Counted from the first letter of the stretch, positions 1-5,490 are shown. The stretch: 5,933 nucleotides of DNA from an uncultured Sphingomonadales bacterium (GCA_903893935.1 CAITOD010000102.1:1-5933), one strand, 5' to 3'. The notes: a model not told the origin generated them from the sequence alone. Numbers and translations: made by a program.

Positions 1-294
1 GGAGCGCGGGTTGCGGCTGGTGGTCTTCTGCTCGATCGAAATCGCCGGCGACAGCCCGTCGATATGTTCGACATCGGGCTTCTGCATCATTTCCAGAAAC
101 TGCCGCGCATAAGCCGACAGGCTCTCGACATAACGCCGCTGCCCCTCGGCATAGATCGTATCGAACGCCAGGCTCGATTTGCCCGACCCCGACAGCCCGG
201 TAATCACGATCAGCGCATCGCGCGGCAGATCGATATCAAAGCCTTTGAGATTGTGCTCGCGCGCACCGCGCACCGAAATCGTATTGAGGGACAT
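1..294 (-). CDS. uvrA: UvrA, excinuclease ABC subunit A (N-terminal part, cut by window edge)
   Basis: UvrA is the damage-recognition ATPase of bacterial nucleotide excision repair; it loads UvrB onto lesions in the cytoplasm. The 98 residues present start [18 protein letters not shown], which is the canonical UvrA opening. They contain the first Walker A loop GLSGSGKSS at about residues 33-41, followed by the conserved [20 protein letters not shown] and [14 protein letters not shown] blocks. The start ATG at 294 matches the family N-terminus exactly. The gene continues beyond base 1; full-length UvrA is about 950 residues, so the zinc modules and second ATPase half are outside the window. 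The Shine-Dalgarno is weak (GGAA about 11 nt upstream, inside the SOS box). It is transcribed divergently from the toxin-antitoxin pair. SOS control is expected from the adjacent LexA box. The identification is secure. Confidence 0.97.
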   Translation of the reverse strand, partial: MSLNTISVRGAREHNLKGFDIDLPRDALIVITGLSGSGKSSLAFDTIYAEGQRRYVESLSAYARQFLEMMQKPDVEHIDGLSPAISIEQKTTSRNPRS

Positions 295-304
295 GAAAGC
301 GCGT

Positions 305-319
305 GTTCCATATTTGTTC
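305..319. promoter_or_regulatory. LexA (SOS) box upstream of uvrA
   Basis: The sequence GTTCCATATTTGTTC is a perfect match to the direct-repeat LexA operator GTTC-N7-GTTC established for alphaproteobacteria. It ends 10 bp before the uvrA start codon, so LexA bound here would cover the promoter or initiation region of uvrA. A possible -10 element TATGGA (minus strand, 312-307) lies within it. uvrA is a classic SOS gene, so site and gene agree. Confidence 0.85.
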
Positions 320-390
320 GATTCACGCAAGCCGCGCGTTGGGGTGCTTTGGCATGCGTGGGGCACGGGGCAAGCTGAAAAGGGGGCATG

Positions 391-430
391 ATGTTTGCCT
401 CCGGCGGGCAAGGGCCATCGGCCCTTGCAT
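391..430. repeat. REP-like GC-rich double hairpin
   Basis: Two overlapping inverted repeats are visible. TTGCC (395-399) faces GGCAA (407-411) across the loop TCCGGCG. A perfect 9-bp stem GCAAGGGCC (408-416) faces GGCCCTTGC (420-428) across the 3-nt loop ATC. The two stems share GCAA and are mutually exclusive. No T-run follows on either strand, so it does not look like an intrinsic terminator. The motif CCTCCGGCGGGCAAGGG followed by a matching palindrome resembles dispersed extragenic palindromes of sphingomonads. That resemblance is from memory and needs copy-number confirmation. Confidence 0.5.
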
Positions 431-463
431 CCCGATAGTTTGAGTGTGTGCACCCCGGATGCA

Positions 464-496
464 ATTTCGCTTGATCGGGCTATGCGAAATACATAG
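464..496. promoter_or_regulatory. Candidate operator of the brnT-xre module
   Basis: A perfect 7-bp inverted repeat ATTTCGC (464-470) and GCGAAAT (484-490) is separated by 13 bp. Its half-site centres are 20 bp apart, about two helical turns, which suits a dimeric helix-turn-helix repressor. A second, nested inverted repeat CTATG (480-484) and CATAG (492-496) lies at its right edge. The site ends 10 bp before the chosen toxin start, where an autorepressing toxin-antitoxin complex would be expected to bind. Promoter elements are poor: TTGATC (471-476) with TAGTTT (494-499) at 17 bp is the only spaced pair I see, and it would give an almost leaderless mRNA. Confidence 0.45.
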
Positions 497-506
497 TTTC
501 CTGTCA

Positions 507-782
507 GTGGATATCGAGTTTGATGCGGTCAAGGACGCCAGCAATCTGGCCAAGCACGGAGTGTCTCTGGCATTTGGCGCCTTGGTGTTCGATGATAGTG
601 ACCATATCGTGATCGGATCATCGCGCCCGGTCGACGGCGAGGTCCGATTCAAGGCCATTGGTCTGATCGAAGGCAAGCTATGGACAACAGTCCATGTATG
701 GCGCGGCACATCAGTCCGCATGATCTCTGTCCGGAGGAGCAACCCAGGTGAACAAAGAGCATATTATCGCGATCCCCGCTGA
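507..782 (+). CDS. brnT: BrnT family ribonuclease toxin
   Basis: BrnT toxins are small RelE-like-fold ribonucleases that block translation and are neutralised by a co-encoded antitoxin. The 91-residue product shows the family pattern in order: [18 protein letters not shown] (3-20), [14 protein letters not shown] (39-52), [10 protein letters not shown] (58-67) and [18 protein letters not shown] (71-88). These include the conserved KHG, the basic or aromatic mid-segment and the C-terminal R..E.R.Y cluster. I chose the GTG at 507 because BrnT proteins begin one to three residues before the IEFD motif. In-frame ATGs at 444 and 459 would add 16-21 unconserved residues and place the candidate operator inside the gene. 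No Shine-Dalgarno is visible before 507, so the start is probable rather than certain. Its GC (about 57% over 541-720) is well below that of the neighbours. The 3' end overlaps the antitoxin gene by 35 bp. Confidence 0.88.
   Translation: MDIEFDAVKDASNLAKHGVSLAFGALVFDDSDHIVIGSSRPVDGEVRFKAIGLIEGKLWTTVHVWRGTSVRMISVRRSNPGEQRAYYRDPR
733..739 (+). promoter_or_regulatory. Strong ribosome binding site inside brnT for the antitoxin
   Basis: GGAGGAG lies within the toxin coding sequence, 8 nt before the GTG at 748. It fixes the antitoxin start. With no comparable site before the toxin, it suggests the antitoxin is translated more efficiently than the toxin from one mRNA, as toxin-antitoxin balance requires. 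Confidence 0.75.
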
Positions 783-1032
783 CCCGGACGATCCCGACGA
801 CTTCCCCATTTCCGAAGCAGGCGTCGAACGCGGCCTGATGGGCCGCCGCATCCGCAGACTGCGCGCGGCGCTTGGCCTTACCCAGTCCGAATTCGCCCAG
901 CGCTACGGCATTCCGCTGGCCAATATCCGCCAATATGAAATCGGCCGCACAATGCCGCCGCCTGCGGTGCGCGCTTATCTCAAAGTGATCGAGGCACAAC
1001 CTGAATTGGCCGCAGCGGCGGTGGCGGCTTGA
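748..1032 (+). CDS. Xre-family helix-turn-helix antitoxin partner of BrnT
   Basis: This 94-residue protein is the presumed antitoxin and autorepressor of the upstream BrnT. Residues 31-86 form an Xre/Cro-like helix-turn-helix, with the recognition region LTQSEFAQRYGIPLANIRQY (44-63) followed by the typical YEIGRTMP turn. The N-terminal 30 residues carry an acidic stretch DPDDPDDF (12-19), a plausible toxin-binding arm that could cover a basic ribonuclease surface; that role is inferred. The canonical partner, BrnA, is a ribbon-helix-helix protein, and none is present here, so this is an alternative-antitoxin pairing. The GTG start at 748 is supported by GGAGGAG 8 nt upstream, and the gene starts inside brnT in another frame. 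The GC of 781-960 is about 69%, unlike the toxin. It ends 12 bp from the convergent ABC ATPase gene with no obvious terminator between them. Confidence 0.82.
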   Translation: MNKEHIIAIPADPDDPDDFPISEAGVERGLMGRRIRRLRAALGLTQSEFAQRYGIPLANIRQYEIGRTMPPPAVRAYLKVIEAQPELAAAAVAA

Positions 1033-1044
1033 GCGTCGTTCAGG

Positions 1045-1785
1045 TCAGCCGGCGGACGAACCATACGCGAGGGCGCGTGCTCCTTGCAAACCCAGCCACT
1101 GTGCCTCGATATGCCAGACGCGCGCTATCACGCCCGCGTCGAGCGACTGGTCGGGAGGTCCAGCCGCCGCAACCCGGCCATGGTTGAGAACGAGCACCTG
1201 ATCGGCGTGGTTCATCGCCTGCGCCAGATCGTGCAGCACCAGAACGACGCCATTGCCAGCACCCGCCAGTCGCCGGAAATGCGCCAGCAGCGCGCGCGCA
1301 TGCGCCAGATCAAGGCTCGCCAGCGGCTCGTCGGCCAGCACCCAGCCAGGCGCACCCGCCAGCACGCGCGCCAGCAAGGCGCGCGCGCGTTCGCCGCCTG
1401 ACAGCGTACCGACGGGACGGTGTGCAAGGGTATCGAGCGCCATGTCGCGCAAGGCATTTTTCACCGCAACATCGTCAACTGCCTTGGCGGTGCGGTGCGG
1501 CAGCCGACCGAGGCGGACCAGCGTTTCAACCGACAGGTTCCACGCCACATCGCCGCCCTGCGGCAAATAGCCGATCGCCTGCGCACGCTCGCGCGGCGCC
1601 ATGGCGGACAGGCGCCGGTCGCCCAGCCTGACATCGCCCGCGATCAGCCCCGCAAGCGCTGCCAGCAGCGTCGATTTGCCCGCCCCGTTGGGCCCGACGA
1701 TCGCGGTCACCTGCCCCGGCGCAAGGTCCACCGAAACCCCTTCGAGCCGCCCCGGCACCGTCAGCGCATGCGCGCGCAGCATCAT
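1045..1785 (-). CDS. ABC importer ATP-binding protein (BtuD/FecE type)
   Basis: This is the 246-residue cytoplasmic ATPase that would drive a FecCD/BtuC-type chelate importer. All nucleotide-binding motifs are intact: Walker A GPNGAGKST (31-39), Q-loop YLPQ with Q76, signature LSGGE (128-132), Walker B WVLADEP with D152 and E153, D-loop SLD (157-159) and switch histidine H185 in VLHD. The ATG at 1785 overlaps the permease stop as ATGA; a second ATG follows at 1782. An open frame runs upstream to 2751, but that part is only the permease read out of frame and is not protein-like. It is the last gene of the operon and converges on the antitoxin gene. Cobalamin, heme and ferric siderophore ATPases cannot be separated by sequence alone, so I give no gene symbol. 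Confidence 0.93.
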   Translation of the reverse strand: MMLRAHALTVPGRLEGVSVDLAPGQVTAIVGPNGAGKSTLLAALAGLIAGDVRLGDRRLSAMAPRERAQAIGYLPQGGDVAWNLSVETLVRLGRLPHRTAKAVDDVAVKNALRDMALDTLAHRPVGTLSGGERARALLARVLAGAPGWVLADEPLASLDLAHARALLAHFRRLAGAGNGVVLVLHDLAQAMNHADQVLVLNHGRVAAAGPPDQSLDAGVIARVWHIEAQWLGLQGARALAYGSSAG

Positions 1786-2765
1786 GCCCAGTCCCGCCGC
1801 ATGCGCAGCAAGAGCATCAGGAAAAACGGCGCGCCGATCAGGCTGAGCGCGATGCCCAGCCGCAATTCGCCGCCGGTCAGCGGCATGAGGCGGCACGCGC
1901 AATCGGCCGCCAGCACGAGCAGCGCACCCGCCAGCGCGCTCGGCCCGATCAGCGAACCGGGCCGCTGGTCGGTCAGCGGGCGCACCAGATGCGGCACGAT
2001 CAGCCCGACAAAACCCACTATCCCCGCCACCGCGACGCCCGCGCCGACCACCAGCCCGACGCCGAACACCATCATGGCCTGCAGCCGCGCCGGAACGACC
2101 CCCAGCGAGCGCGCCGCAGCATCGCCCAGCGTCAGCGCGTCGAGCGCGCGCCCGGTGCGCGCCAGCAGCAACACGCCAAGCAGCGTCGGTGGTGCGGACA
2201 GCGCGACATCGTGCCAGCTGCGGTTTTCGAGCGCGCCCATCAGCCAGGTCACGATTTCGCTCAGCGCAAAGGGATTGGGCGACAGGCTGATGACCAGGCT
2301 GGTCAGCGCGCCCGCCAGACTGGCAATCATCATCCCCGCCAGCGTGAACAGCGTAACCCCGCGTCCGATCCCGCCATCCGCGCCGCGGCCCGCGATCAGG
2401 ACCAGCAGCGCCATCGCCAGCGCCGCGCCGCCAAAGGCAAACAGCGGCAAAGTCCATTGCTGCGCCACAGCCCCGGTCCAGAACGACAGGACCGCGCCGA
2501 GCGCCGCCAGTGGCGCAATCCCGAACAACCCGGGATCGGCAAGCGGATTGCGCAAATACCCTTGCATTGCCGCCCCCGCAGCACCCAGCCCGCCGCCGAT
2601 CACCAGCGCCAGCACCGCGCGCGGGCTGCGCAATTCGATCAGGATCGGCAGCGCATTGCGCACCGGCGAGCCGAACGGGTCGATCCACACTTGCCCCGCC
2701 AGCAACGACAGCGGCAACGCCAGCGCCAGCAGCGCCATGAGCACGATCCACCAGCGCAGCGCCAT
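1782..2765 (-). CDS. ABC importer permease, FecCD/BtuC family
   Basis: This is an inner-membrane permease of 327 residues, the normal size for a family that works as a homodimer with about ten helices per subunit. After a first hydrophobic helix (about residues 3-24) it shows the family hallmark AGAAMQGYLRNPLADPGLFG, then the conserved GFVGLIVPHLVR loop near two-thirds of the length. It closes with LRLGIALSLIGAPFFLMLLL, close to the usual G-x-PFF-x-LL ending. The start ATG at 2765 shares its A with the last base of the upstream stop (TGATG). An upstream ATG at 2831 would add 22 uncharacteristic residues and overlap the binding-protein gene further. The stop overlaps the ATPase start by 4 bp. 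The spacing implies translational coupling of all three subunits. The substrate is unresolved: cobalamin or an iron chelate. Confidence 0.94.
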   Translation of the reverse strand: MALRWWIVLMALLALALPLSLLAGQVWIDPFGSPVRNALPILIELRSPRAVLALVIGGGLGAAGAAMQGYLRNPLADPGLFGIAPLAALGAVLSFWTGAVAQQWTLPLFAFGGAALAMALLVLIAGRGADGGIGRGVTLFTLAGMMIASLAGALTSLVISLSPNPFALSEIVTWLMGALENRSWHDVALSAPPTLLGVLLLARTGRALDALTLGDAAARSLGVVPARLQAMMVFGVGLVVGAGVAVAGIVGFVGLIVPHLVRPLTDQRPGSLIGPSALAGALLVLAADCACRLMPLTGGELRLGIALSLIGAPFFLMLLLRMRRDWA

Positions 2766-3589
2766 CAGCCGAGGCTCCGGCGCAAGGCGGCCAGCCGCTG
2801 CGCCGCGCGGATAATGCTCGGCCCGCCGCAATAGAGCAGCGCGGGCGGGAAACCGGCGCGCAGCGTGCCGGTCAGCGCGCGCAACGCCGGGTGGTGCAGC
2901 GTACGATCATCGCCCACGGTCAGGATAATGCGCGGCGGGTGCGCCAGCAGGCGCTCGATCGGGTAGAGATCGGCCTGGCGATAGCCTTCGCGCGCGGGCA
3001 GATTGGCAAACCCGGTGCGTTCGAGCAGATCGCCGATCAGCGTGTCGGACCCGGCGACCATCCCGCCCCATTCCCACAGCACCGCCGGCGCCGGTGCCTG
3101 CCCCGGTGGCGGCGCCGCAGCGACCAGCGCCACCGTGATCCGCCGTGCCAGCGCTTCGCCGCGATCGGCATGGCCGGCAAGCGCTGCCAGACGCCGCACA
3201 TCGGCCAGGGCATCGGCCACCGTGCGCTGCGTGCCCAATGTTTCCAGCCGCAACCCCATGCGGCGATACGCAGCCGCCGTGGCGGGCGGCACGAACGCGC
3301 CATCGATTACCAGATCGGGTTGCAGCGCGATCACTTCCTCGATCGTGCCATGCGTTACGCCATAGCGCGCGGCCACGCCGGGCAGCAGCGATGATGAGGC
3401 CGGATCGCGGCTGTACGACGACAGCGCGAGAATCTGCGCGCGATCGGCAACTTCAACAAGAATCGCATCGCTGCACGGATTGAGCGAGACAATGCGCGGC
3501 GGCGCGGCATGCGCCGCCATGCCCGCCAGCGCCAGGGCCGGGCCAAGCGCGGCCCGGGCAGCGAAGCGCGCAAGCGTCAGCCGGGTCAT
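2765..3589 (-). CDS. Periplasmic chelate-binding protein (BtuF/FepB-type, cluster A-II)
   Basis: This 274-residue protein would bind the chelate in the periplasm and deliver it to the permease. It has a cleavable signal peptide: basic MTRLTLARFAAR, a hydrophobic core, and an AHA-A cleavage site near residues 28-29, with no lipobox. The mature part has the two-lobe TroA-like layout. It starts with RIVSLNPCSDAIL (32-44), then E84 in GTIEEVIALQPDLVI, the GGMVAGSDTLIGDLLERTGF block (175-194) and E212 in YPIERLL. The two glutamates lie where BtuF-like proteins dock onto permease arginines (established for BtuF; positional inference here). The ATG at 3589 has GGGAG about 7 nt upstream. The residue pattern S-L-N-x-C-x-D is seen in alphaproteobacterial binding proteins near corrinoid and TonB-receptor genes, but that recollection does not prove the ligand. 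No TonB-dependent receptor is in the window. Confidence 0.9.
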   Translation of the reverse strand: MTRLTLARFAARAALGPALALAGMAAHAAPPRIVSLNPCSDAILVEVADRAQILALSSYSRDPASSSLLPGVAARYGVTHGTIEEVIALQPDLVIDGAFVPPATAAAYRRMGLRLETLGTQRTVADALADVRRLAALAGHADRGEALARRITVALVAAAPPPGQAPAPAVLWEWGGMVAGSDTLIGDLLERTGFANLPAREGYRQADLYPIERLLAHPPRIILTVGDDRTLHHPALRALTGTLRAGFPPALLYCGGPSIIRAAQRLAALRRSLG

Positions 3590-3605
3590 CACGCACTCCC
3601 TGCCA

Positions 3606-3667
3606 GAACGGGCCCTGTTCAAGCAGGCCCGGATAGCCCTGCTCCCTCCCGGGAACAACCCCGAGAG
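3606..3667 (-). promoter_or_regulatory. Structured 5' leader of the importer operon (candidate)
   Basis: Read on the minus strand, three elements precede the binding-protein start. First is an 8-bp stem CUCUCGGG/CCCGGGAG (3667-3660 with 3653-3646, one G-U pair, loop GUUGUU). Second is GCAGG/CCUGC (3642-3638 with 3627-3623). Third is a near-perfect 15-bp palindrome GAACAGGGCCCGTTC (3620-3606, one mismatched pair), just before the GGGAG ribosome binding site. None is followed by a U-run. It could be a cis-regulatory RNA or a protein operator. The conserved cobalamin-riboswitch blocks were not found. Confidence 0.35.
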
Positions 3668-3686
3668 CTGCGATCCGGTTAATCGC

Positions 3687-3715
3687 TTGGCAGGGCCCTG
3701 TCGCGTATCGATACA
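3687..3715 (+). promoter_or_regulatory. Weak promoter candidate and palindrome in the divergent gap
   Basis: TTGGCA (3687-3692, 5/6 to TTGACA) is followed after 17 bp by GATACA (3710-3715, 3/6 to TATAAT) in the direction of the cell-wall hydrolase. The -10 side overlaps a perfect 10-bp palindrome GTATCGATAC (3705-3714), and another, CAGGGCCCTG, lies at 3691-3700. The gap 3590-3788 must contain promoters for both divergent units, but this assignment is tentative. Confidence 0.25.
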
Positions 3716-3788
3716 ACCCGATGATCACCGCTGCGCGAAGCCGCAAAACCGGCTAAGGGCTTGGCTCGCCTGCCACAAGTGGACCCCC

Positions 3789-4946
3789 ATGCCGCTCGAC
3801 ATCGATTACCGGCCGGTCAAGCTGCCCCCTGCGTCGGCCCTGCCGCGCGGCGCGCAGCCGCCTGCCGCCCCCGATGTCGCCGCACCCGATGTCGCCGGTC
3901 CCCATGTCGCCGCACCTCCAACCGCGACCAATCCGAGGCTGAAACCGCGGTCGCGCCTGCGCTGGCGGCTGGCGGTGATCGCGCTGGCCGGCGCCGTGCC
4001 GGCGCTCCTGGCCGTGATCGGCTGGGGCGACCCGCGCGGCGTTGTCAGCGCCCGCGCGCAAGATGGCGCCGCGGCGTGGAGCCATGCCTTGGCCGGTACC
4101 CACACCGACGCCGATCCCGCCACAGTGCCGGCGCCGGCAATCGGCCCGGCGGCGAGGCCGGTGCTGTCTGCCGGCACCTCGCTCGACAAGTCGCGCGCGT
4201 TGCAATGCCTGACCGCAGCGATCTATTACGAGGCCGCGCGCGAACCCGACGAAGGCCAGCGCGCGGTGGCGCAAGTCGTGCTCAACCGGGTCATGCACCC
4301 GGCCTTTCCCAAAACGGTGTGCGGGGTGGTCTATCAAGGGTCCGAACGCCCCGGCTGCCAGTTCAGCTTTGCCTGCGACGGTTCGCTTGCGCGGCCACCG
4401 ATGGCCGTGTGGTGGGAACGCGCACGGCGCGTGGCCGAGGCCGCCCTCGCCGGATCGGTCTATGCACCGATCGGGCTCGCGACGCATTACCACACCAGCG
4501 CGGTCCATCCCGGCTGGGCCGACAGCATGACCTTTCTCGGCACGATCGGCGCGCACCGGTTCTATCGCTGGAGCGGGAGTGCCGGGACGCCGCGCGCGTT
4601 CAACGCGGTCTATGCCGGGGGCGAGCCACTTGCGGCCCCCCATCCGCACAGCTGGGTATCGACCGGGGCCGATTTTGCCGATCCGCTCGTGCTTGAAAAG
4701 GCGTTCGAGGCCGGCCGTCTTGCCGCGCTGCGCGCCGCTGTGGCGACGTCTGCGCCGGTCGCAACCGATCCGGCGATCGTGCGCGCCGGCGCCTCGTTCG
4801 GGCAGCAACCGCTGCCGCACGGCGCCGCGCCTGCCGCCGATCCGGCCGAGCGCAGCCATATCCTGCCCGGCTCGGGTACCGTGCGCCCCGATGCGGAACA
4901 GCAATACGACAACGCCGCGCATTGGATCCGCCAGCCCGGCGCCTGA
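3789..4946 (+). CDS. SleB/CwlJ-type (Hydrolase_2) cell-wall hydrolase, membrane-anchored
   Basis: This is a predicted peptidoglycan hydrolase of 385 residues. Residues 1-60 are a Pro/Ala-rich, presumably cytoplasmic tail ending in a basic patch RLKPRSRLRWR. Residues 61-79 form a single hydrophobic anchor, placing the rest in the periplasm. The Hydrolase_2 domain spans about 138-262: CLTAAIYYEAAREPDEGQRA followed by VAQVVLNRV, CGVVYQ, CQFSFACDG, ATHYHTSAVHPGW and the closing HRFYRW. E148 aligns with the catalytic glutamate of Bacillus SleB, a lytic transglycosylase. Four cysteines (140, 178, 190, 196) could form disulfides. The last 120 residues are low-complexity Ala/Pro. There is no sporulation context; in sphingomonads such proteins presumably remodel the wall, but the role is not established. 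The ATG at 3789 is chosen because protein-like sequence and the anchor follow it; the upstream open frame overlaps the divergent gene. The Shine-Dalgarno is weak (GTGGA). Confidence 0.9.
   Translation: MPLDIDYRPVKLPPASALPRGAQPPAAPDVAAPDVAGPHVAAPPTATNPRLKPRSRLRWRLAVIALAGAVPALLAVIGWGDPRGVVSARAQDGAAAWSHALAGTHTDADPATVPAPAIGPAARPVLSAGTSLDKSRALQCLTAAIYYEAAREPDEGQRAVAQVVLNRVMHPAFPKTVCGVVYQGSERPGCQFSFACDGSLARPPMAVWWERARRVAEAALAGSVYAPIGLATHYHTSAVHPGWADSMTFLGTIGAHRFYRWSGSAGTPRAFNAVYAGGEPLAAPHPHSWVSTGADFADPLVLEKAFEAGRLAALRAAVATSAPVATDPAIVRAGASFGQQPLPHGAAPAADPAERSHILPGSGTVRPDAEQQYDNAAHWIRQPGA
3867..3911 (+). repeat. Three 15-bp in-frame tandem repeats in the hydrolase N-terminus
   Basis: Three consecutive 15-bp units encode APDVA, APDVA and GPHVA (residues 27-41), followed by a degenerate fourth, APPTA. 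The core CCCGATGTCGCC recurs identically in units 1 and 2, and once with a G-to-C change in unit 3. The repeat lies in the cytoplasmic linker before the membrane anchor, so unit gain or loss would change linker length without frameshift. Confidence 0.8.
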
Positions 4947-5058
4947 CGCGAAGGCGCGCACGGACGGCACGCGTTTGCCAGTTGTTTACCGCGTCGTCTC
5001 ACCACGTTTTCATGCCTGCGCAGCTAAGGAACCGGTCCAGTTCTGCACGATCCGCCTC

Positions 5059-5064
5059 GAGGAG
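5059..5064 (+). promoter_or_regulatory. Ribosome binding site fixing the 94-residue gene start
   Basis: GAGGAG lies 7 nt before the ATG at 5072, the best-placed Shine-Dalgarno in this region. It supports the long form of the protein over a start at the internal ATG 5201, where only a weak GAAG is seen. Confidence 0.7.
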
Positions 5065-5071
5065 CCCCATC

Positions 5072-5356
5072 ATGCTGCGTTTTGCCCCCCGTTACGGAAT
5101 GATCTCGCCGGTGCTCGTCCGCCCTTCGCGGCGCGGCTGGCCGTGGGCCGAAAACGACAACCAGCGCAGCAGCACCACGCGAGTCGTCGCTTGCGAAGTG
5201 ATGGGCGATGAACGGGTCCAGGCAGCGCTCCGCCTGTTTGCCGCGCACGGGCTGGCCGCTGCCGATCGCGCGCGTCGCGCGGCGGCCAATGCCAATGCCC
5301 GCGGCGACGATTTCGATGCGCGCTGGTGGGAAGAAATCAGCCGCATGCTGGGCTGA
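5072..5356 (+). CDS. Small hypothetical protein, 94 residues
   Basis: I do not recognise a defined function. The product has two parts. Residues 1-43 are basic and aromatic (RYGMISPVLVRPSRRGWPW) with no clear signal peptide or membrane helix. Residues 44-94 read as a compact helical module, MGDERVQAALRLFAAHGLAA followed by a charged Ala-rich helix and DARWWEEISRML. This C-terminal pattern resembles small sphingomonad proteins of the DUF6961-like type, which is a weak impression. The start is set by GAGGAG 7 nt upstream of ATG 5072. The gene stands 125 bp after the hydrolase, and I see no convincing promoter or terminator in that gap. It is followed 104 bp later by an intrinsic-terminator-like hairpin. 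Alternatively, translation from the ATG at 5201 would give only the conserved-looking module. Confidence 0.65.
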   Translation: MLRFAPRYGMISPVLVRPSRRGWPWAENDNQRSSTTRVVACEVMGDERVQAALRLFAAHGLAAADRARRAAANANARGDDFDARWWEEISRMLG

Positions 5357-5460
5357 TCAGGCTCTGCCCAGGCCCGGTTGCACCAAGATGGGTGCGCTTC
5401 GGATCAGCATCGGGTTGCTGCGCATATCGACGGTGCGCTAGAGGGAACTGACGCGCGAAA

Positions 5461-5490
5461 GCGGCACAAACCGCGCGTGCCCGCCTTTTT
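5461..5490 (+). terminator. Intrinsic terminator candidate
   Basis: GCGGCAC (5461-5467) pairs with GTG-C-CCGC (5477-5484, one bulged C) across a 9-nt loop, followed at once by C and five Ts (5486-5490). A competing longer stem, ACGCGCG (5451-5457) with CGCGCGT (5472-5478), also exists. It would end transcription from the 94-residue gene, insulating mdh. The T-run abuts the Fur-like palindrome. The rest of 5357-5460 shows nothing else I can support. Confidence 0.6.

Noticed and set aside
444..506. Earlier start codons for brnT (ATG 444 or 459)
   Set aside because: They add residues unlike the family and would bury the inverted-repeat operator in coding sequence.
1786..2751. N-terminal extension of the ABC ATPase to a start at 2751
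   Set aside because: The extra 322 residues are the permease gene read in another frame, while ATG 1785 gives the normal ATPase length and an ATGA junction.
1420..2814. Long plus-strand open frame (464 codons) opposite the permease and ATPase
   Set aside because: Its Ser/Arg/Pro/Ala-rich translation lacks any fold signature and is the antisense of two well-conserved genes; long antisense frames are common at this GC.
3590..3788. Cobalamin riboswitch upstream of the BtuF-like gene
   Set aside because: The minus strand contains suggestive pieces (AACCGGATCGCAGCT, GGGCCTGCTTG), but the conserved core blocks, the GCCACTG segment and a proper B12 box are not in order. A covariance-model search would be decisive.
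3480..3788. Upstream start for the cell-wall hydrolase
   Set aside because: It would overlap the start of the divergent binding-protein gene and adds residues without a family pattern; the anchor and domain layout fit ATG 3789.
3753..4970. Long minus-strand open frame (405 codons) opposite the cell-wall hydrolase
   Set aside because: The translation is Gly/Arg-rich and not protein-like; the plus-strand hydrolase has clear family motifs.
5028..5051. EcfG-type general stress promoter (GGAAC at 5028-5032) before the 94-residue gene
   Set aside because: The expected GTT -10 at 16-17 bp is absent; only CGAT at 15 bp is present.
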